Below, one piece after another: positions 17,747 to 27,965 of a DNA stretch of 64,000 nucleotides. The stretch is from positions 1,364,001-1,428,000 of the forward strand of contig NZ_CP063374.1 in the NCBI RefSeq assembly GCF_015160875.1. Direction: 5' to 3'. A model generated the notes under the pieces. It saw only the letters and a list, made by a program, of their open reading frames with translations, did not search any database and was not told the origin of the DNA. The translations under genes and the position numbers were made by a program. Numbering within the stretch: the first letter of the stretch is position 1; each line of letters opens with the position of its first letter. The stretch is from Streptomyces chromofuscus. GTDB taxonomy: Bacteria > Actinomycetota > Actinomycetes > Streptomycetales > Streptomycetaceae.

Positions 17747-19246
17747 CTACGCCACGAAGGTCCGCGGTGCCTCGGCCCCCGCAGTCCCCCCGCTCCGCAC
17801 CAGGCGGGCCGCCGCGGCCAGTCGTACCGCCGCCTCCTCCGCCACCGCGCCCCCCACGGTGAACGGCAGCCGCACATACCCCTCGAAGGCGCCGTCCACA
17901 CCGAAGCGGGGCCCGGACGGTACCCGGACGCCCACCCGCTCCCCCGCCTCCGCGAGGCGCGAGCCCGACAGTCCCCCGGTCCGCACCCACAGCGTGAGCC
18001 CGCCCCGCGGCACCTCGAACTCCCAGTCGGGCAGCTCACGGCGCACGGCGGCGACCAGTGCGTCGCGGTTGTCCCGCGCCTGCCCGCGCCGGATGTCCAC
18101 GGCCTGCTCCCACCCCCCGGTGCCGAACAGCCAGTGCACGGCGAGCTGCTCCAGCACCGGCGTGCCCAGATCGGCGTACGCGCGCGCGGCGACGAGGTTG
18201 CGGATGACGTCCGGGGCGGCCCGTACCCAGCCGATGCGCATCCCGGCCCAGAACGCCTTGCTGGCGGAGCCGACGGTGATGACGGTGGACCCGGCCGGGT
18301 CGAAGGCGCACACGGGGCGCGGCATCTCCACGTCCCGGTCCATCCACAGCTCGTTCATCGTCTCGTCGGCGACGATCACGGTTCCCGCCGACCGGGCCGC
18401 CTCGACCAGCCGCCGGCGCTGATCCTCGTCGGCGAGCGCCCCGGTCGGGTTGTGGAAGTCGGCGACGACATAGGCGATGCGCGGCGCGGCGTCCCGCAGC
18501 ACCTGCCGCCAGCGGTCCATGTCCCACCCGACGAGCCCTTCGGCCATCGCCACGGGCACCAGACGGGCACCCGCCACCCGCATCAGCTGCAGGATGTTGG
18601 CGTACGACGGCGACTCGACGGCGATGCGCTCGCCGCGGCCCGCGAAGAGATGGCAGATGGCGTCGATGGCGCCCATCGCACCGGTCGTGACCATGATCTG
18701 TTCCGGCATGGTGGGGATGCCGCGCGCGGTGTAGCGCTCGGCGAGCATCGCGCGCAGCGCGGGGAGCCCGGCCGGATAGTCGCCGTGCGTGTGCGCGTAC
18801 GGCGGCAACTCCTCCAGTGCGCCCTGGACGGCGCGGGTGAGCCAGGGCTCGGGCGCGGGCAGCGCGGCGCAGCCGAGGTCGATCATCGAGCCGAGCGCCT
18901 CGGGCGGCAGCGGCTCCAGTCCGCGCGCGGGAAGCGGATTGCCGGCTGGCACGGCGGTCCAGCTGCCCGCGCCGCGCCGGGACTCCAGGAACCCCTCGGA
19001 GCGCAACGCCTCGTACGCCGCCGCGACCGTCGTACGGCTGACGGACAGGGCGAGCGCGAGTTCCCGCTCCGCGGGCAGGCGCGCGGCCACCGGCACCCGT
19101 CCTTCGAGCACCAGCAGCCGGATGCCGTCGGCGAGCGCGCGGTAGGCCGGCGGACGGCGCGAGCCCGGGCCCGCCGGGCGGTCCTGCTGCGACTTGAGCT
19201 GCCGGGCCAGCTGCGCCGCGCCCACCGCCGAGGTCCACTGCCCCAT
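17747..19246 (-). CDS. MocR-type regulator (GntR DNA-binding domain fused to aminotransferase fold)
   Basis: The 499-residue protein has an N-terminal GntR winged helix (about 40-115; RLPAERELALALSVSRTTVAAAYEALRSEG) and a class I aminotransferase-like domain. The PLP-binding lysine lies in TVGSASKAFWAGMRIGW, and Asp and Asn ligands in YVVADFHNPTG. MocR/PdxR proteins sense PLP or a PLP-amine adduct and usually control a neighbouring gene. Here the neighbour divergently transcribed across a 195-bp gap is a glycerophosphodiesterase, which gives no clear hint of the target. The ATG at 19246 is preferred over upstream in-frame codons because conserved sequence starts there. Confidence 0.9.
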   Translation of the reverse strand: MGQWTSAVGAAQLARQLKSQQDRPAGPGSRRPPAYRALADGIRLLVLEGRVPVAARLPAERELALALSVSRTTVAAAYEALRSEGFLESRRGAGSWTAVPAGNPLPARGLEPLPPEALGSMIDLGCAALPAPEPWLTRAVQGALEELPPYAHTHGDYPAGLPALRAMLAERYTARGIPTMPEQIMVTTGAMGAIDAICHLFAGRGERIAVESPSYANILQLMRVAGARLVPVAMAEGLVGWDMDRWRQVLRDAAPRIAYVVADFHNPTGALADEDQRRRLVEAARSAGTVIVADETMNELWMDRDVEMPRPVCAFDPAGSTVITVGSASKAFWAGMRIGWVRAAPDVIRNLVAARAYADLGTPVLEQLAVHWLFGTGGWEQAVDIRRGQARDNRDALVAAVRRELPDWEFEVPRGGLTLWVRTGGLSGSRLAEAGERVGVRVPSGPRFGVDGAFEGYVRLPFTVGGAVAEEAAVRLAAAARLVRSGGTAGAEAPRTFVA

Positions 19247-19441
19247 GACGATCAGTCCACCTTCCCCGAATTGGCCCCTCCGGGCGTCCTCTCCCCTGCC
19301 ACAGGGTGCCACGTGTCAGGCCACCGGCACCAACGGGGACACGGGGAGGCCGACCCACTCCGACATGTTCGCCGCCCCCTCGGCATCCGGCGGCAGCGCC
19401 GTCGTTGCCGGAGGTCAACCCCCGCGCGCGATACTGCGTCC

Positions 19442-20209
19442 GTGAGCACGCGCATACGTCATCCCTATCTCGACCACCCCGGCCCCATCCCCTTCGCCCA
19501 CCGGGGCGGCGCCGCGGACGGGCTGGAGAACACCGTGCTGCAGTTCCGGCGCGCGGTGGAGGCGGGCTACCGGTACATCGAGACCGACGTCCACACCACG
19601 CGGGACGGGCGGATCGTGGCGTTCCACGACGCGACGCTGGACCGGGTGACCGACGGGGCGGGGCGGATCGCCGACCTGCCCTGGGACGAGGTACGACAGG
19701 CGCGCGTGGCGGGCAGCGAGCCGGTGCCCCTCTTCGAGGAACTCCTGGAGACCTTCCCGGAGGTGCGCTGGAACGTCGACCTGAAGTCCGAGTCGGCCCT
19801 CCACCCCTTCCTGAACCTGATCGCCCGCACCGATGCGTGGGACCGGATCTGCGTCGGCTCCTTCTCCGAGGCCCGCGTCGTCCGCGCCCAGCGCCTGGCC
19901 GGGCCGCGCCTGGCGACGTCGTACGGCACGCGGGGCGTGCTCAACCTGCGGCTGCGCTCCTGGGGGGTGCCTGCCGCGCTGCGCCGGTCCGCGGTCGCCG
20001 CGCAGGTGCCGGAGACCCAGTCCGGCATCCAGGTCGTCGACCATCGGTTCGTCCGGGCCGCCCACGCGCGCGACCTGCAGGTGCACGTGTGGACGATCAA
20101 CGAGGCGGAGCGGATGCACCGGCTCCTGGACCTCGGAGTCGATGGCATCATGACCGATCACATCGACACGTTGCGCAAGGTCATGGAGGACCGGGGCGTC
20201 TGGGTGTGA
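19442..20209 (+). CDS. Glycerophosphodiester phosphodiesterase family protein
   Basis: The 255-residue protein has the GDPD signature: HRGGAADGLENTVLQF near the N-terminus, then ETDVHTTRDGRIVAFHD with the metal-binding Glu and Asp and the catalytic His. Late in the TIM barrel come VHVWTIN and GVDGIMTD. It releases an alcohol and glycerol-3-phosphate from lipid head groups. No signal peptide is visible, so it should act in the cytosol. The GTG start has no Shine-Dalgarno, but GATACT lies six bases upstream with TTGCCG 19 bp before it, so the mRNA may be leaderless. A UMF1 transporter follows after 53 bp. Confidence 0.9.
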   Translation: MSTRIRHPYLDHPGPIPFAHRGGAADGLENTVLQFRRAVEAGYRYIETDVHTTRDGRIVAFHDATLDRVTDGAGRIADLPWDEVRQARVAGSEPVPLFEELLETFPEVRWNVDLKSESALHPFLNLIARTDAWDRICVGSFSEARVVRAQRLAGPRLATSYGTRGVLNLRLRSWGVPAALRRSAVAAQVPETQSGIQVVDHRFVRAAHARDLQVHVWTINEAERMHRLLDLGVDGIMTDHIDTLRKVMEDRGVWV

Positions 20210-20262
20210 CGCCCGGGGCCGCGCCCCGCGCACGGCAGGTCGGAACGAGGCGAGGGGCAGGG

Positions 20263-21609
20263 GTGGGCACCGAGACCGTGCGGACAGCGGCGGCCGACGA
20301 CGCGGCCGGACGGCGGCGCGAGCAGCGCGGCTGGTACTTCTACGACTGGGCGTGCTCCGTCTATTCGACGAGCGTGCTCACCGTCTTCCTGGGCCCCTAC
20401 CTGACATCGGTGGCCGAGGCGGCGGCGGACGCGGACGGCTTCGTCCACCCACTGGGGATCCCGGTCCGCGCCGGGTCCTTCTTCGCCTACTCGGTGTCCC
20501 TGTCGGTGATCGTGGCCGTGCTGGTGATGCCCCTGGTGGGCGCCGCCGCCGACCGCACCGGCCGCAAGAAGCCGCTCCTGGGCGCCGCCGCCTACCTCGG
20601 CGCCGCGGCCACGGCGGGCATGTTCCTACTGGACGGCGACCGCTATCTGCTCGGCGGCGTCCTGCTGGTCGTCGCGAACGCCGCGCAGTCGGTGGCGATG
20701 ATGCTCTACAACTCCTACCTGCCGCAGATCGCCCCGCCCGAGGAACGCGACGCGGTCTCCTCCCGCGGCTGGGCCTTCGGCTACGCGGCAGGGGCCCTGG
20801 TCCTGGTGGCCAACCTGGTCCTCTACCTCGCCCACGACACCTTCGGCGTCTCGGAGAGCATGGCCGTGCGCATCTGCCTGGCCTCGGCGGGTCTGTGGTG
20901 GGGCGCGTTCGCGCTGATCCCGCTGCGGCGCCTGCGCGACCGCCGCTCCCCCGCGCGCGAGACGACGGTCACCGGCTGGCGGCAGCTCGCGGCGACGATC
21001 CGCGACATGCGCCGCCATCCGCTGACGCTGTCCTTCCTGCTGGCGTATCTCGTCTACAACGACGGCATCCAGACGGTGATCACCCAGGCGTCCGTCTACG
21101 GCTCGAAGGAGCTGGGCCTCGGCCAGTCGACGCTCATCGGGGCGGTCCTGCTCGTCCAGGTCCTCGCGGTGTTCGGGGCGCTGGGGCTGGGGCGGCTGGC
21201 CCGGCGGTACGGCGCGAAGCGCGCCATCCTGGGCTCGCTGATCGCCTGGACGGTCATCCTGGCCGCCGGGTACTTCCTGCCCGCCGGGGCACCGGTGTGG
21301 TTCTTCGTGCTGGCGGCCGGGATCGGCCTCGTCCTCGGCGGCAGTCAGGCCCTGTCCCGTTCGCTCTTCTCCCACCTGGTCCCGCCCGGCAAGGAGGCCG
21401 AGTACTTCTCGGCGTACGAGCTGAGCGACCGCGGGATGAGCTGGCTGGGGCCGCTGCTGTTCGGGCTCACCTACCAGCTGACCGGGAGCTACCGGGACGC
21501 GATCATCTCGCTGGTGGCGTTCTTCGTGCTCGGGTTCGTGCTGCTGGCGCGGGTGCCGGTGCGGCGTGCCGTCGCGGAGGCGGGGAACCCGGTCCCGGAA
21601 CCGATTTAG
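20263..21609 (+). CDS. UMF1/Atg22-like MFS transporter
   Basis: The 448-residue protein has about 12 membrane segments and begins with the family phrase RGWYFYDWACSVYSTSVLTV. It also has AADRTGRKKPLL in the MFS loop and MLYNSYLPQIAPPEERDAVSSRGWAFGY, which are typical of bacterial UMF1 proteins related to the yeast vacuolar exporter Atg22. The substrate is not established for bacterial members. A GAGGGG site precedes the GTG at 20263. The preceding glycerophosphodiesterase is 53 bp away on the same strand, so the two may be co-transcribed. Confidence 0.88.
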   Translation: MGTETVRTAAADDAAGRRREQRGWYFYDWACSVYSTSVLTVFLGPYLTSVAEAAADADGFVHPLGIPVRAGSFFAYSVSLSVIVAVLVMPLVGAAADRTGRKKPLLGAAAYLGAAATAGMFLLDGDRYLLGGVLLVVANAAQSVAMMLYNSYLPQIAPPEERDAVSSRGWAFGYAAGALVLVANLVLYLAHDTFGVSESMAVRICLASAGLWWGAFALIPLRRLRDRRSPARETTVTGWRQLAATIRDMRRHPLTLSFLLAYLVYNDGIQTVITQASVYGSKELGLGQSTLIGAVLLVQVLAVFGALGLGRLARRYGAKRAILGSLIAWTVILAAGYFLPAGAPVWFFVLAAGIGLVLGGSQALSRSLFSHLVPPGKEAEYFSAYELSDRGMSWLGPLLFGLTYQLTGSYRDAIISLVAFFVLGFVLLARVPVRRAVAEAGNPVPEPI

Positions 21610-21788
21610 CGCTCACGGCGAAAGGGCTGTAGTGTACGCGTTTGGCCTGCCAGGCGTACCGTTACTGCGCGTCAAAGATGCCGAAACGCTGGGTGACATC
21701 TGCTGCCAGATGTGACAAACCGGGCGCTGGTGGGTACAACATGGGCGGCTACGACGGCGACGCATGACCCGGAACGGGACTCCGAACG

Positions 21789-21814
21789 GGAATCTTTACC
21801 GCCGACCGGACGTT
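21789..21814 (+). promoter_or_regulatory. Sigma-R-type promoter of rbpA
   Basis: GGAAT at 21789-21793 and GTT at 21812-21814 are separated by exactly 18 bp. This matches the consensus of SigR, the thiol-oxidative-stress sigma factor of Streptomyces. It lies 62 bp before the rbpA start. Induction of rbpA by SigR under disulfide stress is established in S. coelicolor. Confidence 0.85.
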
Positions 21815-21875
21815 GACCGGATGACGACGACAGCGACACCTGTCCTGTGGGCGACAAGCCCGGGAGGCACGATTC

Positions 21876-22250
21876 ATGAGTGAGCGAGCTCTTCGCGGCA
21901 CGCGCCTCGTGGTGACCAGCTACGAGACGGACCGCGGCATCGACCTGGCCCCGCGCCAGGCCGTGGAGTACGCATGCGAGAAGGGGCACCGGTTCGAGAT
22001 GCCCTTCTCGGTCGAGGCGGAGATCCCGCCGGAGTGGGAGTGCAAGGTCTGCGGGGCCTTGGCACTCCTGGTGGATGGCGACGGCCCGGAGGAGAAGAAG
22101 GCCAAGCCGGCGCGTACGCATTGGGACATGCTGATGGAACGGCGCACCCGTGAGGAGCTCGAAGAGGTCCTCGAGGAGCGTCTGGCCGTTCTGCGCTCCG
22201 GCGCCATGAACATCGCGGTGCACCCCCGAGACAGCCGCAAGTCCGCGTAG
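21876..22250 (+). CDS. rbpA: RNA polymerase-binding protein RbpA
   Basis: The 124-residue protein is nearly identical in form to S. coelicolor RbpA. It has a beta-barrel core (residues about 30-72) with Cys residues at the metal site (EYACEKGH and WECKVCG), then a basic linker (KKAKPARTHW) and a C-terminal sigma-interaction helix pair with MLMERRTREELEEVLEERL. RbpA binds RNA polymerase and the principal sigma factor HrdB and stabilises the open complex. A GGGAGG site stands before the ATG. The SigR-type promoter upstream and the large inverted repeat downstream mark it as a single-gene unit. Confidence 0.97.
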   Translation: MSERALRGTRLVVTSYETDRGIDLAPRQAVEYACEKGHRFEMPFSVEAEIPPEWECKVCGALALLVDGDGPEEKKAKPARTHWDMLMERRTREELEEVLEERLAVLRSGAMNIAVHPRDSRKSA

Positions 22251-22278
22251 TTCCCACCGGGCTCGGGCGGGGTTCAAC

Positions 22279-22349
22279 AGCGCACGCCAATGACCGCGGG
22301 CGCCGTACGTGACAATGACGTACGGCGCCCGCGGTCATTGGCGTGCGCT
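22279..22349. terminator. Very long perfect inverted repeat between rbpA and fxsA
   Basis: Bases 22279-22310 and 22318-22349 are exact reverse complements (32 bp) around a 7-nt loop (GACAATG). It lies 29 bp past the rbpA stop and 100 bp past the convergent fxsA stop, so it can serve as a two-way transcription terminator. A flawless stem of this length is unusual even for Streptomyces. Confidence 0.85.
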
Positions 22350-22448
22350 TGCTGGGCCGACGCGTGTGGCAGCAGGCGCCCGCGGTCGGCGGGCGGCCCT
22401 TGGGTCAACGGTGCGCTCACCGGCTCGCTCGGCGGCGCGCCTGCCGGC

Positions 22449-23003
22449 TCAGCGGTTCAGCGGCGGGTACTGCTCCCGGGGAGTCCCACCCGGCTCGTCC
22501 CGGACGACCTCACCCTGCACGACCTTGCCGTCCGGGCGGTGAATACGGGCCTGCTGGAAGGCGTCTCCGAAACTTCCGGGGGTGGCGCGGCGGAGCTTGC
22601 GGTCCACGGTCCGCTCCGCGTAGCGGCCGACGGCCTTCTGGACCGGCGGGAGCAGCAGGAGCAGGCCGGCCGCGTCCGAGACCAGGCCGGGCAGCATCAG
22701 CAGCAGCCCGCCCAGCATCATCAGTCCGCTGCCGCCACCGCTGGACGGCGGTGCGCCGCGCTGGAGCGCCTCGTTGAGGTTCTGGAAGGCACGCCGGCCC
22801 GCCCGCTTGATCACGACCGAGCCCAGCACGAACCCGGCGATCAGCAGCAGGAACACCGTGAACCCGCCCGCCGCGCCCGCGACCAGGGTCAGCAGCCAGA
22901 TCTCCAGCACCAGCCACGCGGCGATGCCCAGCGGAAGGAACGTACGCAGCCGTGAGCGCCGGGGCCGAGCGGGGTAGGGAGGGGTCGATGCGCCAGTCGT
23001 CAT
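22449..23003 (-). CDS. fxsA: FxsA-family membrane protein
   Basis: The 184-residue protein has the FxsA fold: two N-terminal membrane segments (about 24-65), then a conserved glycine-rich stretch and a third hydrophobic stretch (about 93-120; MMLGGLLLMLPGLVSDAAG, a family hallmark). A hydrophilic tail follows. FxsA in E. coli lets cells survive F-exclusion of phage T7; the normal cellular role is unknown. It stands alone between the rbpA terminator and ppm1. The 353 bp upstream (23004-23356) contain only two imperfect copies of GGGACGACCGAGCGGC near 23060-23105 and no gene I can support. Confidence 0.9.
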   Translation of the reverse strand: MTTGASTPPYPARPRRSRLRTFLPLGIAAWLVLEIWLLTLVAGAAGGFTVFLLLIAGFVLGSVVIKRAGRRAFQNLNEALQRGAPPSSGGGSGLMMLGGLLLMLPGLVSDAAGLLLLLPPVQKAVGRYAERTVDRKLRRATPGSFGDAFQQARIHRPDGKVVQGEVVRDEPGGTPREQYPPLNR

Positions 23004-23356
23004 GCCCCCAGTGTGCCTGCCGCCCGCTCAGCACGGGATAAGCGCCGACCGGCAGGACCGGGACGACCGAGCGGCCGACCAGCAGGCCCGGGACGACCGA
23101 GCGGCAGTCGGCGTCGCGACCGACGACCGCGTCAGCGACCGGACCGACGAGGCGCAAGCCATGAGCCGCACCGCGCGAGGCGCGACCCGCGGGGCTACGG
23201 CGCCCCGTGCCGCGTACGCCTGCCGGTATCGACAGGGTGACCATGAAGGCCCGCGTCATCGGCCCGAACCTCACGCCTCTCGCACCTCTCCCGCCCGATG
23301 CGTGCACGGCCCGTGCGCCGGCCCGCGATCAGGCGACGCCCGGCGCCTCGTACGCC

Positions 23357-24163
<807 letters not shown>

Positions 24164-24982
24164 TGCTGCCCCTTCGTGTCCGTACGCAGAGGTCCACCAT
24201 AGTGGCCGCCGCCTGCGCCGACGCGATGGGACGTTCGTATGGTGGTGTCGATTCGGCGAGCGCGGGGTAAGGATGCGCCTTTGCCCTCTATGCGGGCGCC
24301 GCGCATATGTGTGGGCCCCACATCCGGGGCCTCCACCGCGCCTCTTGCGGCACCGCCGACGCTCCTCGTGCGGCACCGCCGCCGCTCCTCTTGGGCACCG
24401 CCCTGTGTGCGTCCGCCGCACCGCTCGCTGTGCGAAATCGGCCTCTGCTCGGCGCCCCTCTGAGCGCCACCGCCCTCCGTACCGGCCCACCCCCACATGC
24501 GGCGCCGCCTCACGCGGGATGACGGGGACAAGGGGACGGGGGACAAGGAGACGCGGGACAAGGGGATCGGCTCGACTCGCTGCGGATGGGGGCCCGGCAC
24601 CCTTCGGGCCGACCTGGGACCCGCTGGCTGCGGATCGACCTGAAGCCGTTGTCTACTGAGCGTCCGGGCCCCATCCCGGTCACACCGTGCCGACCTGGCC
24701 GGAACGTTCCCCCGCCGTGGCGCGGTCGCTGTGCCTGGCTCCCAGTGACGGTGCCCCGGTGCGGTACACCGTCCCTGACCCAGCGGCGCCGCGAGGGGTG
24801 TGCGGACGTTGCCCGGTCGGGCGTCCCGTGGTGGACTCGGCCGAACCTACCCGCCCCGGGCCGCCGCCTGTCAACAGCCGTGTGATCTGCGCGTTTTCCC
24901 GCCCGTTAGTGACCGGCCCGGAGATACGCAGGTCTGGGACACCGTTTCGGGCGCCGATCCCCGGTCGCGCCACCCCGGGAGA
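24164..24982. other. Long gene-free interval with small repeats
   Basis: About 820 bp between ppm1 and the amidohydrolase gene carry no reading frame with protein-like composition. Visible structure includes a 23-bp unit repeated about three times at 24341-24405 and a GGGACAAGG-type repeat in three copies near 24525-24573. The palindrome TGTGGGCCCCACA is at 24310-24322. Part of it must hold the ppm1 promoter. It could be a degraded gene or an untranslated RNA region, and I cannot tell which. Confidence 0.45.
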
Positions 24983-26587
24983 TCACTCGCTCGGCCGCAC
25001 GTAGACGGTCCGGCCACCCACGACGGTCCGCAGGCAGACGGGCAGGTCGGAGCCGGGGGTGAGATCGGGCAGGCCGGGGGTGCCGGAGCGCGGGTCGGTC
25101 GACCAGCGCGCGACCCGGTCGTCGGGCGCCTGGACGATGAGCTCGCCGGTGTGCCACACGGCGTAGTCCGCGGGCGCGCCGGGCACGAGGACGCCCGCGT
25201 CGTCCCGTCCGATCGCCCGCCAGCCACCCCGCGTGTGCGCCGTGAAGGCGGCGCGGACGGAGACCCGGTGCTCGGGCGTGCGGTGGAAGGCGGCGGCGCG
25301 GACGGTGCCCCACGGGTCGAGGGGCGTCACCGGACTGTCGGAGCCGAGCGCGAGCGGAACTCCGGCGCGCAGCAGCGCGGCAAAGGGGTTGAGCAGGCGG
25401 GCGCGTTCGGCCCCGAGGCGCTGGGCGTACATGCCGTCCGTGCCGCCCCACAACGCGTCGAAGGCGGGCTGGACGGACGCGGTGAGGCCGAGTTCGGCGA
25501 AGGCCGCGATGGTGTCGGGGGTGAGCATCTCGGCGTGTTCGACGCGGTGGCGGGCGGCGCGGATCCGGGCGAGGCCGAGCTTTTCGGCGGCGGCGCGCAC
25601 CCCCTCGACGACGGTGGTCACGGCGGCGTCGCCGATCGCGTGGAAGCCCGCCTGGAGGCCGGCCTCGGTGCAGCCGACGACGTGCGCGGCGACGGCGTCG
25701 GCGTCCAGGTAGGCGGTGCCGGTGTGGTCCGCGTCGGCGTACGGCGCGTGCAGGCAGGCGGTGTGGGAGCCGAGGGCGCCGTCGACGAACAGGTCGCCGG
25801 CGGCGCCGACCGCGCCCAGCTCGCGCGCCTTGTCGGCGTCGCGCTCGGCCCAGTAGCCGACGACGCGCGGGCCGGGCTCCTCGGTGGCGAGTCGCAGCAG
25901 GGCGGTGAAGTCGTCCTCGGAGGAGATGTCCGGTCCGGCGCACTCGTGCACCGAGCCGATGCCGAGGGATGCGGCGTGCGCGAGGGCGGCGCGCTGGGCC
26001 TCGGCGCGCTGGGCGGGCGTCACGGCCGCGAACGCGGCGGCGCGGACGGCGTGATGGGCGTTGCGGGTGAGGGGGGCGTCGTCCTGCCGCTCCAGGCCGG
26101 GCACGAGGTCGAGCAGGGCCGTGCTGACGACCGCCGAGTGGACGTCGATGCGGCTGAGGTAGAGGGGGCGGCTGCCGGTGGCCTCGTCGAGTTCGGCGCG
26201 CGTCGGGGGGCGCCCGCCGGGCCAGCGTGCGGCGTCCCAGCCGTGACCGAGCAGGACCCGGTCGTGGGGGCGGGCGGCGGCGAAGGCGCGGACACGGGTC
26301 AGTGCCTCGTCCAGGGAGCCGGCGCCGGACAGGTCGAGACCGGTCAGGGCCAGGCCGGTGGAGGTGGTGTGCACGTGGGCGTCGGTGAACGCCGGGGTGA
26401 CCAGGGCCCCGTCCAGGTCGATCACCTCGTCCACGCCGTCCGCGAAGGCGTCGGCCGCGCCCTCGGAGCCGACCCAGGCGACCTGGCCGCGTTCGACGAC
26501 CATCGCGGTCGCGAAGGGGTCGGCGGGACTGTGGACCTCTCCGCGGCGGAGCAGGACGGTCTGGGGCGGGGCGGTGCGTTCACTCAT
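24983..26587 (-). CDS. Amidohydrolase, YtcJ-like (amidohydrolase 3 family)
   Basis: The 534-residue metal-dependent hydrolase has VTPAFTDAHVHTTSTG with the first two metal-binding His residues and LFVDGALGSHTACLHAPY, typical of YtcJ proteins. It also has GFHAIGDAAVTTVVE and HRVEHAEMLTPDTI with later metal ligands, and LGSDSPVTPLDPWGTV with the final Asp. It probably hydrolyses an amide or N-substituted compound; the substrate is unknown. The C-terminal beta-sandwich (GRTVYVRPSE at the end) is intact. The Lrp/AsnC regulator upstream on the same strand ends 111 bp before it and may control it. Confidence 0.88.
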   Translation of the reverse strand: MSERTAPPQTVLLRRGEVHSPADPFATAMVVERGQVAWVGSEGAADAFADGVDEVIDLDGALVTPAFTDAHVHTTSTGLALTGLDLSGAGSLDEALTRVRAFAAARPHDRVLLGHGWDAARWPGGRPPTRAELDEATGSRPLYLSRIDVHSAVVSTALLDLVPGLERQDDAPLTRNAHHAVRAAAFAAVTPAQRAEAQRAALAHAASLGIGSVHECAGPDISSEDDFTALLRLATEEPGPRVVGYWAERDADKARELGAVGAAGDLFVDGALGSHTACLHAPYADADHTGTAYLDADAVAAHVVGCTEAGLQAGFHAIGDAAVTTVVEGVRAAAEKLGLARIRAARHRVEHAEMLTPDTIAAFAELGLTASVQPAFDALWGGTDGMYAQRLGAERARLLNPFAALLRAGVPLALGSDSPVTPLDPWGTVRAAAFHRTPEHRVSVRAAFTAHTRGGWRAIGRDDAGVLVPGAPADYAVWHTGELIVQAPDDRVARWSTDPRSGTPGLPDLTPGSDLPVCLRTVVGGRTVYVRPSE

Positions 26588-26698
26588 GGAAGACAGTCTC
26601 GCGCCTCACACGCACCCCGGTGCACGCAGGTGCCCCGGAACCCGTCGTGGCGGGCGGGGCGCCGGCGCCTCGGGCCGGCCCCGAGGGAACCGGGTCCC

Positions 26699-27139
26699 TC
26701 AGATCCGCGGCGGCCGGGCCTCGTACGGCGTGGACAGCACCACCGTCGTCCGCGTCGACACCCCCGCCAGCGACCGCAGCCGCGCCAGCAGTTCCTCCAG
26801 CTCGTGCGGCGTGGCGACGCGCACCTTGAGGATGTAGTTCTCGTCGCCCGCGACACTGTGGCAGGCCTCGATCTCGGGGACGCCGGCGAGCCGGTCCGCG
26901 ATGTCGTCGGGGGCGCTGGGGTCGAACGGTTTCACCGAGATGAAGGCGGTCATCGGCAGCCCGACCGCCTCGGGGTCCACGACCGCGGCGTACCCACGGA
27001 TGACGCCACGCTGTTCCAGCCGGCGCACCCGCTGGTGCACGGCCGACGTGGACAGCCCCGTGGCCTTGCCCAGGTCGGTGTAGCTCATCCGCCCGTCCTT
27101 GACGAGCAGCTGCACGATCTGTCGGTCCAGCTCCTCCAT
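26699..27139 (-). CDS. Lrp/AsnC-family regulator
   Basis: The 146-residue protein has an N-terminal helix-turn-helix (EELDRQIVQLLVKDGRMS, then LGKATGLSTSAVHQRVRRLE) and a C-terminal RAM ligand domain. The latter includes AVVDPEAVGLPMTAFISVK, ACHSVAGDENYILKV and STRTTVVLSTPYEARP. Lrp proteins form octamers and respond to amino acids. It is the first gene before the amidohydrolase. The 269 bp upstream (27140-27408) are shared with the divergent small CxxC protein gene and contain no clear palindrome. Confidence 0.93.
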   Translation of the reverse strand: MEELDRQIVQLLVKDGRMSYTDLGKATGLSTSAVHQRVRRLEQRGVIRGYAAVVDPEAVGLPMTAFISVKPFDPSAPDDIADRLAGVPEIEACHSVAGDENYILKVRVATPHELEELLARLRSLAGVSTRTTVVLSTPYEARPPRI

Positions 27140-27408
27140 GGCGCAAGAACCTACAGTGCGCCTGACCTCATGGGATACCTCAGCGGCGCAGGTCATGCCC
27201 GGTTCGTGATGTCGCGGTGAGCAGCCTGTGCGCCGCCCGGGGGACAGAACGCGCCGCACAGGGCACCTGCGGGCGGCATGTGACGAACGCCACAAGCTTC
27301 GAACAGTTCCCGTGATGAAGTCGTGATTACCCCGGGAAGCGGTTGGGAAGTGCTTGCTGTGGTCGAGGCCGCAGCGCCTTCACGGCCCAGCCCGAGGGGG
27401 AGAATCCC

Positions 27409-27855
27409 ATGCAGAGTCTTAAGCGCCCTGGTCGTACCGCACCCAAGCGCCGGCAGCCGGTCGTCGAGCCCGAGCCGGAGGGCGTCGAACCCGACGCCTT
27501 CGACGCCGAGGAAGCCGACGAACTCGACGCGTACGACACCTTCGAGATGTACCGGGTGATCTGCCCGGACTGTGCACAGCCCATCGCCCTGCTCGCGGAC
27601 GAGGACTTCCTCCCGGAGCACGCGCTGTGCGCCTCACCGTGGAACCCGTTCGGACTCACGGTCTGCGCCGGTACGGGCCGCCGGGCCGCCGAGGCGCGGC
27701 CCGCGGACGAGTCCTTCGAGCCCCAGGAGCAGGACACCGCCCTCCTGTTGACGCTCCCTCAGGGGCTGGACTGGCGGATGCAGCCGTTCTCGCACGTCGG
27801 CGGCCCGGGCTCGCGCCCGATGAGGGTCCCCGCGATGCGGCGTCACGCCGCCTGA
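27409..27855 (+). CDS. Conserved small protein with CxxC motif, function unknown
   Basis: The 148-residue acidic protein starts at an ATG with a strong GAGGGGGA site. It has a basic N-terminus, an acidic central stretch (residues about 20-45) and a possible zinc-binding pattern: ICPDCAQPIALL followed by HALCASPWNPFGLTVCAG. The four Cys spacings would suit a small zinc ribbon. There is no signal peptide or membrane segment. I do not recognise the family, and such proteins are known to me only as streptomycete hypothetical proteins. The region after it (27856-28142) holds the five-copy GCGGTGA repeat. Confidence 0.7.
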   Translation: MQSLKRPGRTAPKRRQPVVEPEPEGVEPDAFDAEEADELDAYDTFEMYRVICPDCAQPIALLADEDFLPEHALCASPWNPFGLTVCAGTGRRAAEARPADESFEPQEQDTALLLTLPQGLDWRMQPFSHVGGPGSRPMRVPAMRRHAA

Positions 27856-27965
27856 GCCGTCTCGCCGGCTCCACCCCGTAGCCGCCCCTGCACCATGGCT
27901 CGCAGACTGCCGTGGTGCGGGATCGGCGTGTCCGGGTCGACAGGGTCTGCGACTTCACGCGGCCC

